Of a DNA stretch of 64,000 nucleotides, positions 34,001 to 49,000 are shown in pieces (positions within the stretch are counted from its first letter, which is position 1; each line of letters begins with the position of its first letter). The notes below the pieces were generated by a model. The model saw only the letters and a program-made list of their open reading frames with translations. It did not search any database and was not told where the DNA came from. Made by a program: the position numbers and the translations under genes. The DNA is from Antedon mediterranea (taxonomy: Eukaryota > Echinodermata > Crinoidea > Comatulida > Antedonidae). The stretch lies in NCBI RefSeq assembly GCF_964355755.1, contig NC_092671.1:1592501-1656500 (forward strand), written 5' to 3'.

Positions 34001-37000
34001 TTATTGAACTGTTTGATATTCTATTCTGTTTGTTTTTTTGTGTTTTTTTTAACCCCATTCCATGCTATCTGTTGTATTTCTATTTATCTTTTTTTTATGC
34101 AATACTACCAATATTTTACCCATCTAGTGACCATGAATTTTTAGCATTTTTTCGGTTTATGCCATTTTTTTTCAATTGTTTGTTCAAGTAATATGACCAA
34201 ATAAATAAAAGTGTGCAAAGAGAAAGATTTTAGGCTTCTAGACATGAGATACCATTAATTAAAAAACTAAGATTATATTAAAAAAATAAATGAATGCGCA
34301 TCGCATATTATAATAAATCAGTATAGAATATGCAATGGTCAATTAATCATGGCATTATACAATAGACATATTAATTATTATTATTTCTAAGAAGTTTTAA
34401 TCTATATTGTTTATCTTTAAATGTTTTTGGATCAGTTGTTGTCAGCAACTGTCTCATTTACATGTCAACTCCTGAAACCTAACTTACTGTATATAAAATA
34501 GAGGGTGCTCACATAGTCTAAGACTGCATTTACAGTGTAGACAGAGCTTTACAGAGAAGCATAGCCAAACCTAATGGCAATGAAATCAACTGTTTCCCAG
34601 ATCTGTAAGTGTCTTTGTTGTCATATTACATTTTCATTCTCTCTGCCCACGTTTCTCGTTTTCTTTGTTGTTGTATGATTCAGAAATTTGAAATTATGAA
34701 TAAATTATTCTCTGGACAATTTTCTTTGTTGGTATTCTTCATAGGGATTTGCACGACTGATGATAGACGTTGCCAAAAAAATAAATTGTTGATTATATTT
34801 GTGGGTTTAACCAGGTAAATTCATTAAGATATTCCATTAAATGGCTCAGACAAGATAAAAAAAAACCAAATTGAATACCAAAGGGTATAAAGTAACTTTA
34901 GATAGTAAGCATATTTAGATTAAACTAGGTGTGGCCTTAAACTAGGTGTGGCCCTAAACTAGGTGTGGCCTTAAACTAGGTGTGGCCCTAAACTAGGTGT
35001 GGCCCTAAACTAGGTGTGGCCTTAAACTAGGTGTGGCCTTAAACTAGGTGTGGCCTTAAACTAGGTGTGGCCTTAAACTAGGTGTGGGCTTAAACTAGGT
35101 GTGGCCTTAAACTTGCGAACTTTTAGGGTAGGCAACCTCGCCCACCTCCACCCCAACTCTTTACATCCATGTTAACTGAAATGATTTTCATAGCAGTGAT
35201 TGAAATGGTCTTTGATGGATACTTACCGTAAAGTCCTGCAGATAAAACAGCTGTAATTCAGATGCATTGTTAGGATTACCATTAGTATAAATTGAATCAA
35301 ATATGGATTATGAAATGATAACATTGAATACAAGAATAAGTTACAAAAATAATTAATGTGGTCAGTCAATTACAATATTGCATGTAAATACTGTATTTTG
35401 ACTATTTTAGCATTTTTATATATAAAAATTTTACTTTGTTTTCAACCATGTTTTATATTTAAAAAGAGGCTTAAAACGTCTAACTTTTGTTCAGTTACAC
35501 AGTTTTATAATTTATATCTGAATTGCACTGATTTCTTGGAACTTGATTTCTAATCGCCCATTTTGACATTTTTATTATTCGTTTGATTTCATTGTTTATA
35601 GTTAGGATTTTCTCATAAAAACAATATTTATTGTTATGTGTGCAAAAATATAAATTTTTTAAATAGGGAATACTTTCTTGTAATGTCTGCATCAGTTGCA
35701 CTCAATGTGTGTACTCCCAAACTGGACACAAGTACCATACAAACTTGAATGTTAATATCCCTTTCTGCAGTGGCGTATATACAGAGGCCGAAATGGTTTA
35801 TTGCTCCTAAGTGGCCATTTATGTTTAAAGACATTTTAGTCTTTTTTGTACATAATTAATTAATGCATGCTTATTACTTCTGGGTCATGCCTGCTCAAGG
35901 GGCCCCTTAAGATCTTGGTGCTCCTGGTAGCCAGAGAGCGCTCATACAGTAGCTGTTACATCACTGCACACAATGCAGTGTGCTAGGTAATTGCATTGGG
36001 CTGCTCATGCTCCAGGCCCCTTAAGCCCCTTGGTTTAGCCAATGAGCAATCATAGCTGATACTGCTACCTTTCTGTAACAATTTAATAATGCAACTGAAA
36101 GTTGAACAACCGACTTATTTTACTATCTATTCCATTATTACGTGAAGTAGTGTATATGCGTGAACACTGGCTGTAAAGAACGTGATTGTAAGAACCTTGA
36201 ACCGTTTAACACGCTTCAACGTTAACTTGTCAATTGACTTTTAAAATAATACCTACTTAAATATTATTATGACACAAACATGTGAAATGAAAACCAAATA
36301 GATTCTGAAAATTAATAAATTAAATATGTTACAGAGTTAAAGTATTAATTGAACTTTAAAAGTTCAAAGGTTGAGTGTCACTTTTCGTTTGACATTTCGG
36401 GGCCCATTTTTGCACTTAACATAGGTAAATAATTTAAACAAGACCAACCACTTAATTAAAGAACAACCTTATTCACGGAACAGTTTTATCTTGTAAATTT
36501 ATAGATATGTTTTAATATAATAATTGTTGGCACTTTTTAAAATATTTGTCTAATTTTTACACAATATTACCCAATTGTTTTACTGTTAGTACTGTATGTA
36601 GTGATATTCCACTTGTTCAGTTATTACTGCAGTAGTGAATTAGTTATTTTATTCTGCCAAATCATGTTGTACCATCAATTATATTACCAACAGTGGAATT
36701 ATGGGATTGATGAACTTTTTATGGGCAGACAACGAGAGCGATTCAAGCAATCTGTTACACCATCTACAGCACCACTTGAGCTTCTCAAAGTTAATGACGG
36801 CCTGGTGTGATAGTTGACAGCACTTATGCTTGTTTCTATAGTTACCGTCGATACACCTACATCATGTTGTGTCTTCGTCAGCTGATAAATATTCAGATAA
36901 CGTTTGTGATTTGTTAAAATAGTTTTACTTCTAAAGTAATTATTATAATACTTTTAAAAGTTATCAAGTAATTTCACTGTTTTTATATTTTGTTAATCTT

Positions 37001-40000
37001 TCAATTGAAAATTTGTTTCAGTAATTACTTTGGGAGTTTTTTTTAGGGATGTAAAAAAATTTTTGTTCAAAGTATATACAACTTAGATAACATACAGTAC
37101 CTAGATTTAAAGTCTTCTATATCCAGACCCAATTGGTCCAGTCCTGGTGTTTTGTATTGTTTTACAGTAACTTGTGATCCTATATCATATCATATATCAT
37201 ATCATTTATTTCGCCAATATACAGAACAGTACAAAAAAACAATACAAAAGTAAGTCAATGAGGCCGGATAACCTAAAAGTTACAAATAAAAATAACCGTC
37301 GAGAGGCTCTCCACTGTATGTATGTATACTGGCTTGATACTGTATGATGTCACCGATACATACAATAGTATACAATACTGTATTATGTGATCATATACTG
37401 GCTTGATACTGTATGATGTCACCGATACATACAATAGTATACAATACTGTATTATGTGATCATATACTGGCTTGATACTGTATGATGTCACCGATACATA
37501 CAATAGTATACAATACTGTATTATGTGATCATATACTGGCTTGATACTGTATGATGTCACCGATACATACAATAGTATACAATACTGTATTATGTGATCA
37601 TATACTGGCTTGATACTGTATGATGTCACCGATACATACAATAGTATACAATACTGTATTATGTGATCATATACTGGCTTGATACTGTATGATGTCACCG
37701 ATACATACAATAGTATACAATACTGTATTATGTGATCATATACTGGCTTGATACTGTATGATGTCACCGATACATACAATAGTATACAATACTGAATTTG
37801 CGTCAACTTTCAGTTGAACCTAGTGGCCATTACGGCAGGGGTACCACAACTTGTAGCCAAAAAATCGGCATAGGTTCAAGGCTTTTCTCGGCCCTAGTAA
37901 TAGTGGTAGAATAAGTCTTCTCCGATAAAGAGACTTAAGTTTCTTTCTTAAGTTCATCCAAAGAGTAGCTATCTTTGTACAGTAGTGTAAGCTGCACAAT
38001 GGGTTACTCTTCTATACCTACAGTACATACTGTAAAGTACATTTCTATTTTATCAATTTTGTAACAAATACTCAATTAATATGCAATATTTTATGCTAAT
38101 GACATTGTCCTATGCAAACAGGATCCTTGATATATAATGTACATACTATTAAATAATACTTGTTTAATCTATCCATTTTTATTTTTTGGATAATTTGTAA
38201 TGGTAATTTTAGTGCTAATCCTAAATTTGTTGTCAAAATCCCATGATAATATTTGAACCTGTCCTACTTATTAAAAATAGTGAATTGCTATGATAAAGTA
38301 AACTTTTCTCCTGTACACCATGTTTTAGGAAAAAACTGGTTTATGAGTTTAATTGAAATGGGGATACTGTATGGGGTCAGGGGGGGGGGGGGTGGGGGTT
38401 GAGAAAGGAGAATGTTTAATGTGCAAAGTATAACATTTGTATATTTAAATAGATTTTCTTGAGTTTTTGTTTGTGTATTGTGCGAATACAATATATGGGT
38501 TGGTGGAAGCGTTAATTCATGCATTGGTAGCCCCAAAACCATCAAATTTATTATTTGTTATCAATTTTATTTAGAATCTTTCAATTTATAGGCAAAAAAT
38601 AACTGAGCTTTTATTGTTCCAGTCTGCATTGATTATTTTAAATTATGTAATGACACTAAGTGGATTGTAAATTACAATAAATTAATTATTTAATTTATCC
38701 ATTAAAAGAATTAGTTGACATTTTATGGATTGCGTAGAGTTTAATAATTGAAGCAGATTTGTATTTTAATCTGTTCAGTTGTACAAATACGATAAGAAAT
38801 CTAATTCAAGTTTGTTAATTGGAATTTTAATTTACTGATACTTTTAAATGTTATACAAAGCGTGTTGACAGATTTTCTAGTTATAAATAAACATAATTAT
38901 TTATATATTTAGTTTATATATTAGTTTAATAATAACATTAATAATTAATTTTGTTTGTTTTTTCTTTGCTTTTTCACGATTGATCAACAAATGAAAAGAA
39001 ATCTATATTATTTTCAATTTCCAGTTTTTTTCCCAAGCAGGCACTACCAGGTGCTGATTTTTAGTTAAATGTATTGTTATTATTAATTATTTTTAACTAC
39101 TAATAACTACTTTTTTCTTTGAATCTATAAACCAATATTGAGATTATGAAATTAACTCAACATGTATCTTCTTATTGCGTCGCCATGGCACTGAATTGTA
39201 ATTACTGTTGTACTATCGGTTATTCAAACCAATTTAATTGTAATAACACAAATTGGCTCTTCTACTTCAAGATACTTGTATGACATTAATTACTAAGCCA
39301 GATTGTATACGCAAATTTTTCTCATTTTCATCTTTATTCTTACAGCGCTAAGTCGAGAATCGTCAAGTCCAACTTCACCTCCGCCGTCTCTCGAAGAAAA
39401 TGGGAATGTTGACGTAAGTAGAGTTGGTTTCTTTAAATGGTGTAAGTCTTAAATCATTTTGGAACGTAAACATGGGATTATTTAACGTAGATTGTACTTT
39501 ACATTTTCAGGTAATGTTTAATGTGGGTAGATACATGATATATGAATATTCTTAAACCCTAGGTAGTGCTTAATACGACATAACAGTTTTCTATCAGTTC
39601 AAATGAGAAGATGTATCACATTAATGTACATGTATAATGTTTAAGTAATTAAATATGTATTTAATATCAGAAATTGTAGATAGACTAGGATTATGTCCTG
39701 TTAATTTGGTTATGTTGGTTCAAGTTCACGGAAGGTTAGATACCGATGATTGGCTTTTTCTTTGGCTTTTATTAATTATTTAAAACTTATTTAAATATGT
39801 TCATTGGTCACGTTACAGTATACTTTATGTTTAAGTAATTAAATCTATTGACAGTATTTAATATCAGAAATTGTACTGTAGATTGTACAGGATGAATCCT
39901 GTTCATCTTGTTGTGTTGGTTCCGGGTTCATGTCAAGTAGAAAATAACAGTTGATGGTTTTTACTTTATTTGTTTGTTTCTTGTTAGTTCATATTTAGAA

Positions 40001-43000
40001 TGAACAAACTATTTAGTAACAAAGTTATTTACCTGAAAAAATGTTACACAAAATTGCACTAAGACTTTATTATAATAAGAATGATAAATAAGGCAGAAAA
40101 TTGGAAACAATTTACTGGTTTGTATTTAAAAAAAAGACATCTTGGTTCAACCATGGACAAATAATTCTCCATGGTTCAACAGAACTCAAAAAATAAATTC
40201 ACCAATCCAAAAAAAAATCCCAACAAAACAATGTTTTAAAAGGAAAAACAAAATCATTGCATGAAGCTAAAGATTCTTTTTTCTGTAAATTTGTCGGATA
40301 CAAATTGTGTAATTGTTATGGCAATCAAGGTGATTTGGATAAATCTCCTATGTTGAAAGGCAGGCTGTGTTTTGCATTGTTTTACACTGTTTTTCACAAC
40401 ACTGTGGATTTCTATACACCTGTATTGATGGCTTTGTATGGGATTATCTCGTCATCAACCACAAATCAATCAATTTAACCTTGATTGATCACTGATAGTA
40501 AACTTTAATATGCATTCTCATTTCCAGCGTTAAAAAATTATTTTTTCAATCAACACACCTTTTCCTTATTTAACTGAATTCCTGGATAAACAAAAACAAA
40601 CCATATTTTTTTTACCCGCAGTCACAGCAATCTTTGCTTTATGATTTTTTCCATTACATTAGTTTTTCAACTGAAATATAACATTGTGGTTCCCATAAAC
40701 TTCCCAGCCTATTCCATACAGTAGTATGTTCTACATAAATTAATTTAAGGTTACAGTTGAACATGAAAATGTTTTTATGGTACAGTAACCCAGAGCGGAT
40801 GACATACCAAGTTGCTAAATGATTATTAGCAAATATTAGAAAGAATCATTAAATTATAAATAAGTAATATTCAACAACCTTGATGGTTGATGATAAATGC
40901 TTTGTGATGTTGTTGTTATTGCCAATCATTGTTGGTCAAGTGTTTTCTATAGATCACATGAAATCAATGTAGAAAAAGTACCACAAAACAGCATTCTATT
41001 AGTTTCACTTGTTCTTTAGTTTATCATAATCACACAGACCTTGAATCAAGTTAGTGCACATGATGTATGCTTTAATATATTCTGAAAGACATACCCAACA
41101 ATAATTAATACTGTACATGTTGCAATATCAGTTGAATAATACATTACACTACTTACAACATAGTTCCCTTATTTGTGTCATGAGTATGCCCCATTATTAA
41201 ATAGAAATGTCACCTGAATAGAGATATTACAAAGGAAGAGTTCTACGCTATTTTAATTTTTTGAATTTTTATCTTTTAATTTTAGTTTAATTTAGTTTAG
41301 TACTTCAATTAATGTAAAAAATAATTTGCTAAGTGTTATGTTGAGAAATCACATTAATGTATTAGATCATAGCAACGGTCCGTGACTAATGAAATAATAT
41401 TGTTATGAATATTTGATTATCACATGATGATGAGAGAGTCTACAAAATGACGACATATTACTAAAATATAATCAAAACCGAAAAGCCAGTCTGTTAATAA
41501 CTGTCATAAATTAAAACACATTCTGTGTTTTAGTTCACTAGCTAAATTGTCAAATTGTTTACTTACAAATAGCTACCTCTCTAGAAATACACATCAAATT
41601 AAAAAACCCTCATAAAAATGTGCTCTAATTTAGAACCACTATATGAATGAACAGTGCAGATTTTACCTGGTCCATAATTTAAGTTTTGACACCAAACCAA
41701 AAGATGGTCTTGGAAAGAGGTGGGATTTTGATATTTCTTGCCTAGTTACCAATCTTGAACTTTAAACCTCCTATAACCATGTTCCCACTTCCCCAGGATT
41801 TACACCAGTGCCTAGCTTACCTGGATAAGCTGTCAACAGCTTATTTTCATCAAAGATTGAGATAAAAATAAATAATCAGAAAATTTTAAAATATTTTGAT
41901 TTGATCTTCTAATCAAATCAAATTCAATGTCAATGATCTGTATGATTGCTGTTACTAATAACATTTTAAGTTCAATTCAAAATTTAGTAACTTCCGATCA
42001 ATTCTCTGATGTGAGAATTTCTTTGTAGAAAGTCGATGATCTAATAATCAATTTTGATAAACATATCTTTACCATCTGTACATGATTGTTGATAAATTTT
42101 TTCAAATGATGTAATATCAGACAAAGACATGAAAAGACTTGTTTTTATATCATAATGATGATACAAATTGTTACTGGTTATATCTTGGGACAATGTCAAT
42201 ATAATATTTATAAGGTCAAATCCTTTGTTTTAAAAGCAGGCAGTAAAAATGCAGATTCATGTTTAAAAAGTGGTATAAAATAGCAGAAATACATGTACTT
42301 GTGTGGAGAAGTCAAGATTCATAATGGAAATTGCTATATGGGTTTACAACATATGTTTTAGGGTTTAGTTCAACCAATGAACATGAACCATAACTTGTTG
42401 GATTCAATGACATTACTGTCTTTTTCAGAATGTGTGCAATATGATACATTATCCTAGAAACATAATGCTTAGTATTAGTATCTCGCGGATTTTATTAAGT
42501 ACGTACTCTGTTCTACAAAATGACAAAAAAAAACATATTTGTGCTGCGAGTATTCAACCTACAAAAGAGGCAACAATGTCATGAACAAGGATTATGTATT
42601 ATTACTTGTCTCTAGTTTGAAAAGGGCACTACAGGAAAAAGGGGGTTTGTTCAAACCCTTGAGCCCCCTGGCTATGAGCTTGCTAATAGGCCTATTCATG
42701 TACATGTAATTGTAATGTTGTTTCATGCCAACATAGTTATTATATTATAATGACTGTACTATTAACTCCTTCTCTGAAATTCTATGTGCCTCATTAAAGA
42801 GGAAGATTATCATGATTAATGTGCCCTAGAAACATTGATACTCATTCACTGGTTCACATTTTAAAACAACATTAATACTCTATGAATATGAAACATTATA
42901 AAAACACAATATTACTCATCTACCACCAGTGGATCCATTTTAAAACAACATTCATCATCTTTGAATATGCAACATAATAGACATATTTATAATATTACTC

Positions 43001-46000
43001 ATTTACCACTAGTGGAACCATTTTAAAATAACATTAATCATCTTTGAATATGCAACATTATAGACACATTTACTCATGTACCGCCAGTGGATCCATTTTA
43101 AAATAACAGTAATCCTTTGATTATACAACATTATAGACACATTATTACTCATGTACCATCAGTGGATCTATTTTAATGCATACTGTACATCCTTGTAATA
43201 CATAGTTAATAGAGAGCAATTAATATTTTAATTGAATTACTAAGAAGCATCTACTTTAGGAAGTAACCAGTAAAGTGATATTCAGTCAAGCAAATTTCAC
43301 ATCAGATGGATAATTTGGTCAAGGAAATCAAATAATCAGATTTTTAAGTACTTAAAAGCCTTAAGTAAGTCATCTTATTTACTTCGCAAACTCATGCAAT
43401 ATTCCATTTTTTATATTTGGTTGGACAGTAGTACAGTAATAGAACATGATAGAATGTACTGTATCTTTGTATCTAAATTTTGTTAACTTTACAACAGCAA
43501 GATGATTCAGAAATTACATTTTGGACTAAACCAAAGTACCAAAACAATTATGATAAACTTTCTCTTGGATCTACTTATCTATATTCCATTCCTTCACTGA
43601 GAAAAATCTTAGAATAAAACAAGAATAGACTTGAACCCAGTTTTAGAATGTGCCACTAAAATATATAATTTAGTTGCAGTCGTTTTGAACTAAAGCTTGG
43701 TTCCTACTTGGACGCAATGCAATGACGTAACAAAAATACTTTGATCACACAGGTAATGGATCATCCGAACGGTTGCTTGTGATTGGTCACTTGCGTTACT
43801 CCTGTGTCATTATATCTAAGTGGGAAATTGATAGTTACACAAGCTTTTGCACAAACTTATAATTTGTATCAGTGTGCACTGACTCTTAGAACCTGTTGCT
43901 GAAAACATATTGCTATACCAACAGTAAGATCCTTAATCCTTTAAACTCAAGTTTTCTTTTTGTTGTCCTTGGATCAAACACTTCAATATATCCCTTCCTG
44001 TCATCTATGCTATATTATACCATGGAGTAACAAAATTAGTCCGTGCTTATACCCAATACTATACAACAAACAGGGATTTTTCCCTCGTATTACCTACAGT
44101 ATACAGATTGTTTCACTCTACTTGTTTATGTAATGCAATGTTAAACTGTGATCATTATGTTAAACACATTAAACCATAAGCAAGTATATGAAAATGTATG
44201 ATAATGCAGCATTGATGATGGACTGTCTACTTTAGCTCCACCTCATTGAATAGAACAGTGAAAATATTCTCTCCATTCCACTGTATAAACATTATTTATA
44301 CAGTAAACTTTCCTAATACCAGACACCCTTAGGCTTGTCAAATATGTCCAGTTTTTAGTGGTAAAACTGTATTTTGGACCTTTTGGACCTCAAGAAAAGT
44401 TTGGGAGAGTTTCCGGTTTACAGTGTGTCCTGTTAGGAGATTTCCTAAAGATCATAAAGCATGGATGATTAGACATGTTTTTAACAATTTCTAATAATTA
44501 TATTTTATTATTCAGAGCAAGTGTATTTTCAATAATCCATTAAATGCATGTTGCACTTGTGTAAATTTACGTTCCAAACATATGGATAATGCAAGCCTCA
44601 CAAATCCATTCATGTGGCATTATTGCTATTACTCCAATCTGTGATTTGTGTCGCTAAAACACAAAACACTTTGATTCGCACATTCAATATCTCTGAGTTA
44701 ATTCAACCTGTTGTTGCAGCTAAATTTGTGCTGTGATTACATTATGATACTTGGTCTATGTGCATTAAACTGAATCGACATTTGTAACGACTGTTATTGA
44801 TATCAACGGATGATTAATATTATTATCAGTTATAAAATATTTACTTTATCAAAACAGGAATATCTATTTAAACACAAGGATGTGCAGTATGATTCATTGT
44901 TCAGTCTGTTATGTAAATTTTGCTTAATTACAATAGTCTAATTAAATGAATTCAGCATTATTAAGCAATGTATAATGAATTACTTTTGTAAAGATGACAA
45001 ATGAGTATTTCCAAGTAAATATTAACCTTTATTTATACATTACAGTACAATGTCCAGGGGTTTTTTCCAACATACGAGTTATGTATGGAAGACATGCATA
45101 TAGATTTGCATGATACATTTTAAACATTTGCGTAAAAATTTCCTTAATTACCATTTCGGTGATTAAAGTTCACTATATAAAATGCTTTTCATTATTTGGT
45201 TGATTCTCAAGTAGCGTGATATCTTGAAGGAATAACTGATGATGTTAAAAGCACTTAGGAATGTAGAAAGTTCACTAATAAATACGTTTTAGCGTGCACA
45301 CATCGGCAACTTGACTAATAACATTTAATTACGTTGCAATGTAATCGCATTCAATGTGCTTTAATCCAAGTTCTACTTAAATTCTGCGTTACTTTTTGGA
45401 ATACTCTTGCAAACTGTGCCTAATAGCCGCATGCATTTTAACTGGTCAATGCTATTAATTTGTTACACTTCTGTCGCTGTACCAATCTTGATCTTCCTAA
45501 TTTATGTGTGTACATTCCTGCATATTGATAGTGTAAAATGCTTGGAGTTGTCAAGTATTTCTTGTCAGTCTTTGACTTGATTGCGTTCATGTCTTACATG
45601 AGGATTGTGTAACAGTGGTAAGATATATTTTATTCTTTATTCAGAACTGAACCCTAGAAGTACATTAGTTATCTAAAGACGTTTTTAAAATATCTGAGAT
45701 ATAACTTGACAAAAATTTTATCTTGAAATAAAAAGATTCCAGTTTGGACTTCAATTTATGAATGTAATTCTGTTACATAATATGTCACTAGCTAACTACT
45801 GTACTTAATGCTTATGTTATGTTATTGTTATGTACATTGAGGTGTGTCTACTTTAGGGTTTCGGTTGTCTGATCAGTCCATTATTGTAGAGAGGTATTAC
45901 TGGAATTGTATTGTATTGTAGCTCTCCCTTTGAAGATCATGATCTATTGTTGGTTTATCCAGGAAATTAGCACTCAAAGACTACTGAACACCACCTTTGG

Positions 46001-49000
46001 TTTGTGTAATGTTTTTGAATTTCAGAATTATTAACAAGAAAGGTTGAATTGTATCACCACTGGGGAGTTATTTTTTATAATTATCAACTCTCTGGTTTCA
46101 ATCTAAAATCTGAATATTCATCAAAGGCTGATATATTGTTTTCCTAGAAATCTAACATTCCGACCATAAAGCAAGCAGTATTCATGATTTGTTTATATTA
46201 ATTATGGCTAGGCTTTCATACCGATATTTATTACCACAATTGAGCACAGTAATACAAAGAAATAGATTCTGTTACAGTTTCGGTTGTAGAAGGCATGGGT
46301 GGGCCCAACCCCACTGGGAGTTTTGAGGTGTGGTGCGGTGTTTTGTAATTTGTGAATCATGGTTCTTGACGGTAGGATGGTGTGTTTGGATTAGATATTT
46401 AAGAGAGTTTTGCAACTGAAAACAAGTTGTTTGGTTTATGTTTACCTGAAAGTGAAAATGTTGTTGTCAAACTTTGACTGAATTTACTTTCTGTTGCTAT
46501 TATTATAATAGTTTTGATGCTGTTTTGTCTTTTTATTTTTAATTGATTGAAAATGCTATTTGAAAATGTAAAATTAAATTCATTAAAAAATTATCAAATA
46601 AATAAATCTTATATTGATTACTCGTATTCTGTAGTAAATCAGAAATAGAATCGGACATACTGTATGTATCGGACATACTGTATGTATCGGACATACTGTA
46701 TGTATCGGACATACTGTATGTATCGGACATACTGTATGTATCGGACATACTGTATGTATCGGACATACTGTATGTATCGGACATACTGTATGTATCGGAC
46801 ATACTGTATGTATCGGACATACTGTATGTATCGGACATACTGTATGTATCGGACATACTGTATGTATCGGACATACTGTATGTATCGGACATACTGTATG
46901 TATCGGACATCGGACATACTGTATGTATCGGACATACTGTATGGAGTGGAGTTGTGGCTTGGTGGTTATGATGCTTGGCTACCAATCTAAGGGTCCTGGG
47001 TTCAAGTCCTGTCATATGTCAGGGTTTTTTTCTCATGACAATTTACAACTCCACTCCCAAAGACTTAATAATAAGTCTTTGTTTATGTAGAGCATCTTGT
47101 GTATATGTTTGTCTTGTGAAATTTTAAATAGTTTATCCATCCTGTAATTGGCGGGTTACTCGCTGTTGGATGAGTATGAAATAATAAATAATAAGTATCG
47201 GACATACTGTATGTATCGGACATACTGTATGTATCGGACATACTGTATGTATCGGACATACTGTATGTATCGGACATACTGTATGTATCGGACATACTGT
47301 ATGTATCGGACATACTGTATGTATCGGACATACTGTATGTATCGGACATACTGTATGTATCGGACATACTGTATGTATCGGACATACTGTATGTATCGGA
47401 CATACTGTATGTATTGAAAGTTTATATTGAATTAAAATAATGGAAGGTAAAAGAGAAATTGTCCAAGTGGGAAAAAAATGTATTATGTTACTAACTTTTT
47501 AAAGCTCTGTCTACAAACTTTATGTGTCAAAAAATGTGATATGCCCATATATGGACATGATGATGTCATATCACTATCATATTTGGGCATATCACTACCA
47601 TATGTGGGCACATCCCACTTTTTAGTCAAACTAGTTTGATCGTGTAGACAGAGCTTTATACTTTAAAAATATATATTTATGTCTATATATAACATTTTGA
47701 TGCACTGTGATTTATATGTATACTATATACTACCTAGTTGTAAAAGTGACAATAACGTAAAAGTGACTATAAAGTAAAAGTGACAATAACGTACATGTTT
47801 ATAATAAGTAGGCCTATAAGGTTTAGTACCAATATGTAGAGCACAAAATAAGTTTGTGCTTTAGTGTACAAATGGCAAAAGCTGATGATGAAACCTACGA
47901 TATCAGTTATTGATGATGCCATGCTTGCATTTAATATGTTCTGTAATGGTTAATAAGAAGGTTCAGTCTTTAATTAGAATACCTTAAGGGTCTTGAAAGC
48001 CTTCCAATTTATCATATAAATCAGATTTACCTTTTTGCCTGAAGAGTCTAGTCTAGTTGATAGAAAACTAATCATTTTAATTGAACAAAACTGAACTAAA
48101 TTGAAATATAAATCATACAAGTTAGAATGACATGTAGATTAATGCTCTAATGTATTGACAAGGTAAGGTTTAATTAGAATTAGTAACTATACAATTTATT
48201 ATTCCTAACACATATTGTCTATTTTGTGCTTACTAGCTTACCTGGATAAATCTAAGCCATTGCTTTCCCAAGAGAGAGCAATTGATACTAAACCTTTCTT
48301 TAGCATCCCTCTACACAAAACAACAATGTAATGTAATAACATTAGTAGTATTATGAAACGTGTGGAACACAAAATTTAAGGAAAATAGGAAGCCCAGCTG
48401 CATTATGTGACCAACCAATGTGTGACTATACTTAAATGAGGTTATGCATAGTATAGGAAGATAATGATGAACACCACAGTTATATACTGTAATATATGGA
48501 TATCTATATGGATGTGCAAGATAAAAATAATAAATATAAAAGAAAGAAGATAACATTTTAAATGACTGTTTAGTGGTCGTGTCAAAATTCTTCTACTGCA
48601 GTTACTACATTTTTAACTCCCAATACGTATGGTTTTAGTTTTAGAGTAATTGTATTAATAATGAGAGATACATGAATGTGGTATATTAACATCAGATAAT
48701 ATTGTTTGAAGGTGTAAATCATTTATGATTGTATTCTACAAAATGTTCAGTAATCATAAGCTTGGTTGATTCTGGAATTTAAATTGCAATTCAAATGCTG
48801 TGAATATTAATTAAAATCTTTTAAAAACCTCAATGTCATTAGAATTAGAATACCGTTTTCATTAAATGCACACGTTTTTGTTCTTCATGCCAATTTTACA
48901 GACTTAGGTTGGATATATCTGTCATCGTCATATTATCTGCTTGATTCGTTTTTAATAATTGCTTATTTTATCTTTTAATCAGGTAACCTTGTTGCAGATC

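Larger units (their letters stand above)
33742..39345 (+). other. CDK gene intron 2
   Basis: About 5.6 kb, repeat-rich. It holds MITE A at 33859, a solo MITE A end at 34532-34551, the 17-bp minisatellite at 34921, a LINE tail at 37170, the 69-bp minisatellite at 37325, a SINE at 37801 and a G-run at 38380. Confidence 0.6.

Noticed and set aside
37273-37806. 177-codon minus-strand frame [12 protein letters not shown] repeat
   Set aside because: It is the translation of the 69-bp minisatellite; no splice sites or non-repeat coding flank.
46957-47012. tRNA gene
   Set aside because: Same reason: tRNA-like head of a SINE with a shared tail found also at 27814-27875.
46539-47417. Long open frames on both strands over the 18-bp arrays
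   Set aside because: The period is divisible by three and lacks stops, so every frame reads through. The peptides are pure repeats with no start context or conserved flank.
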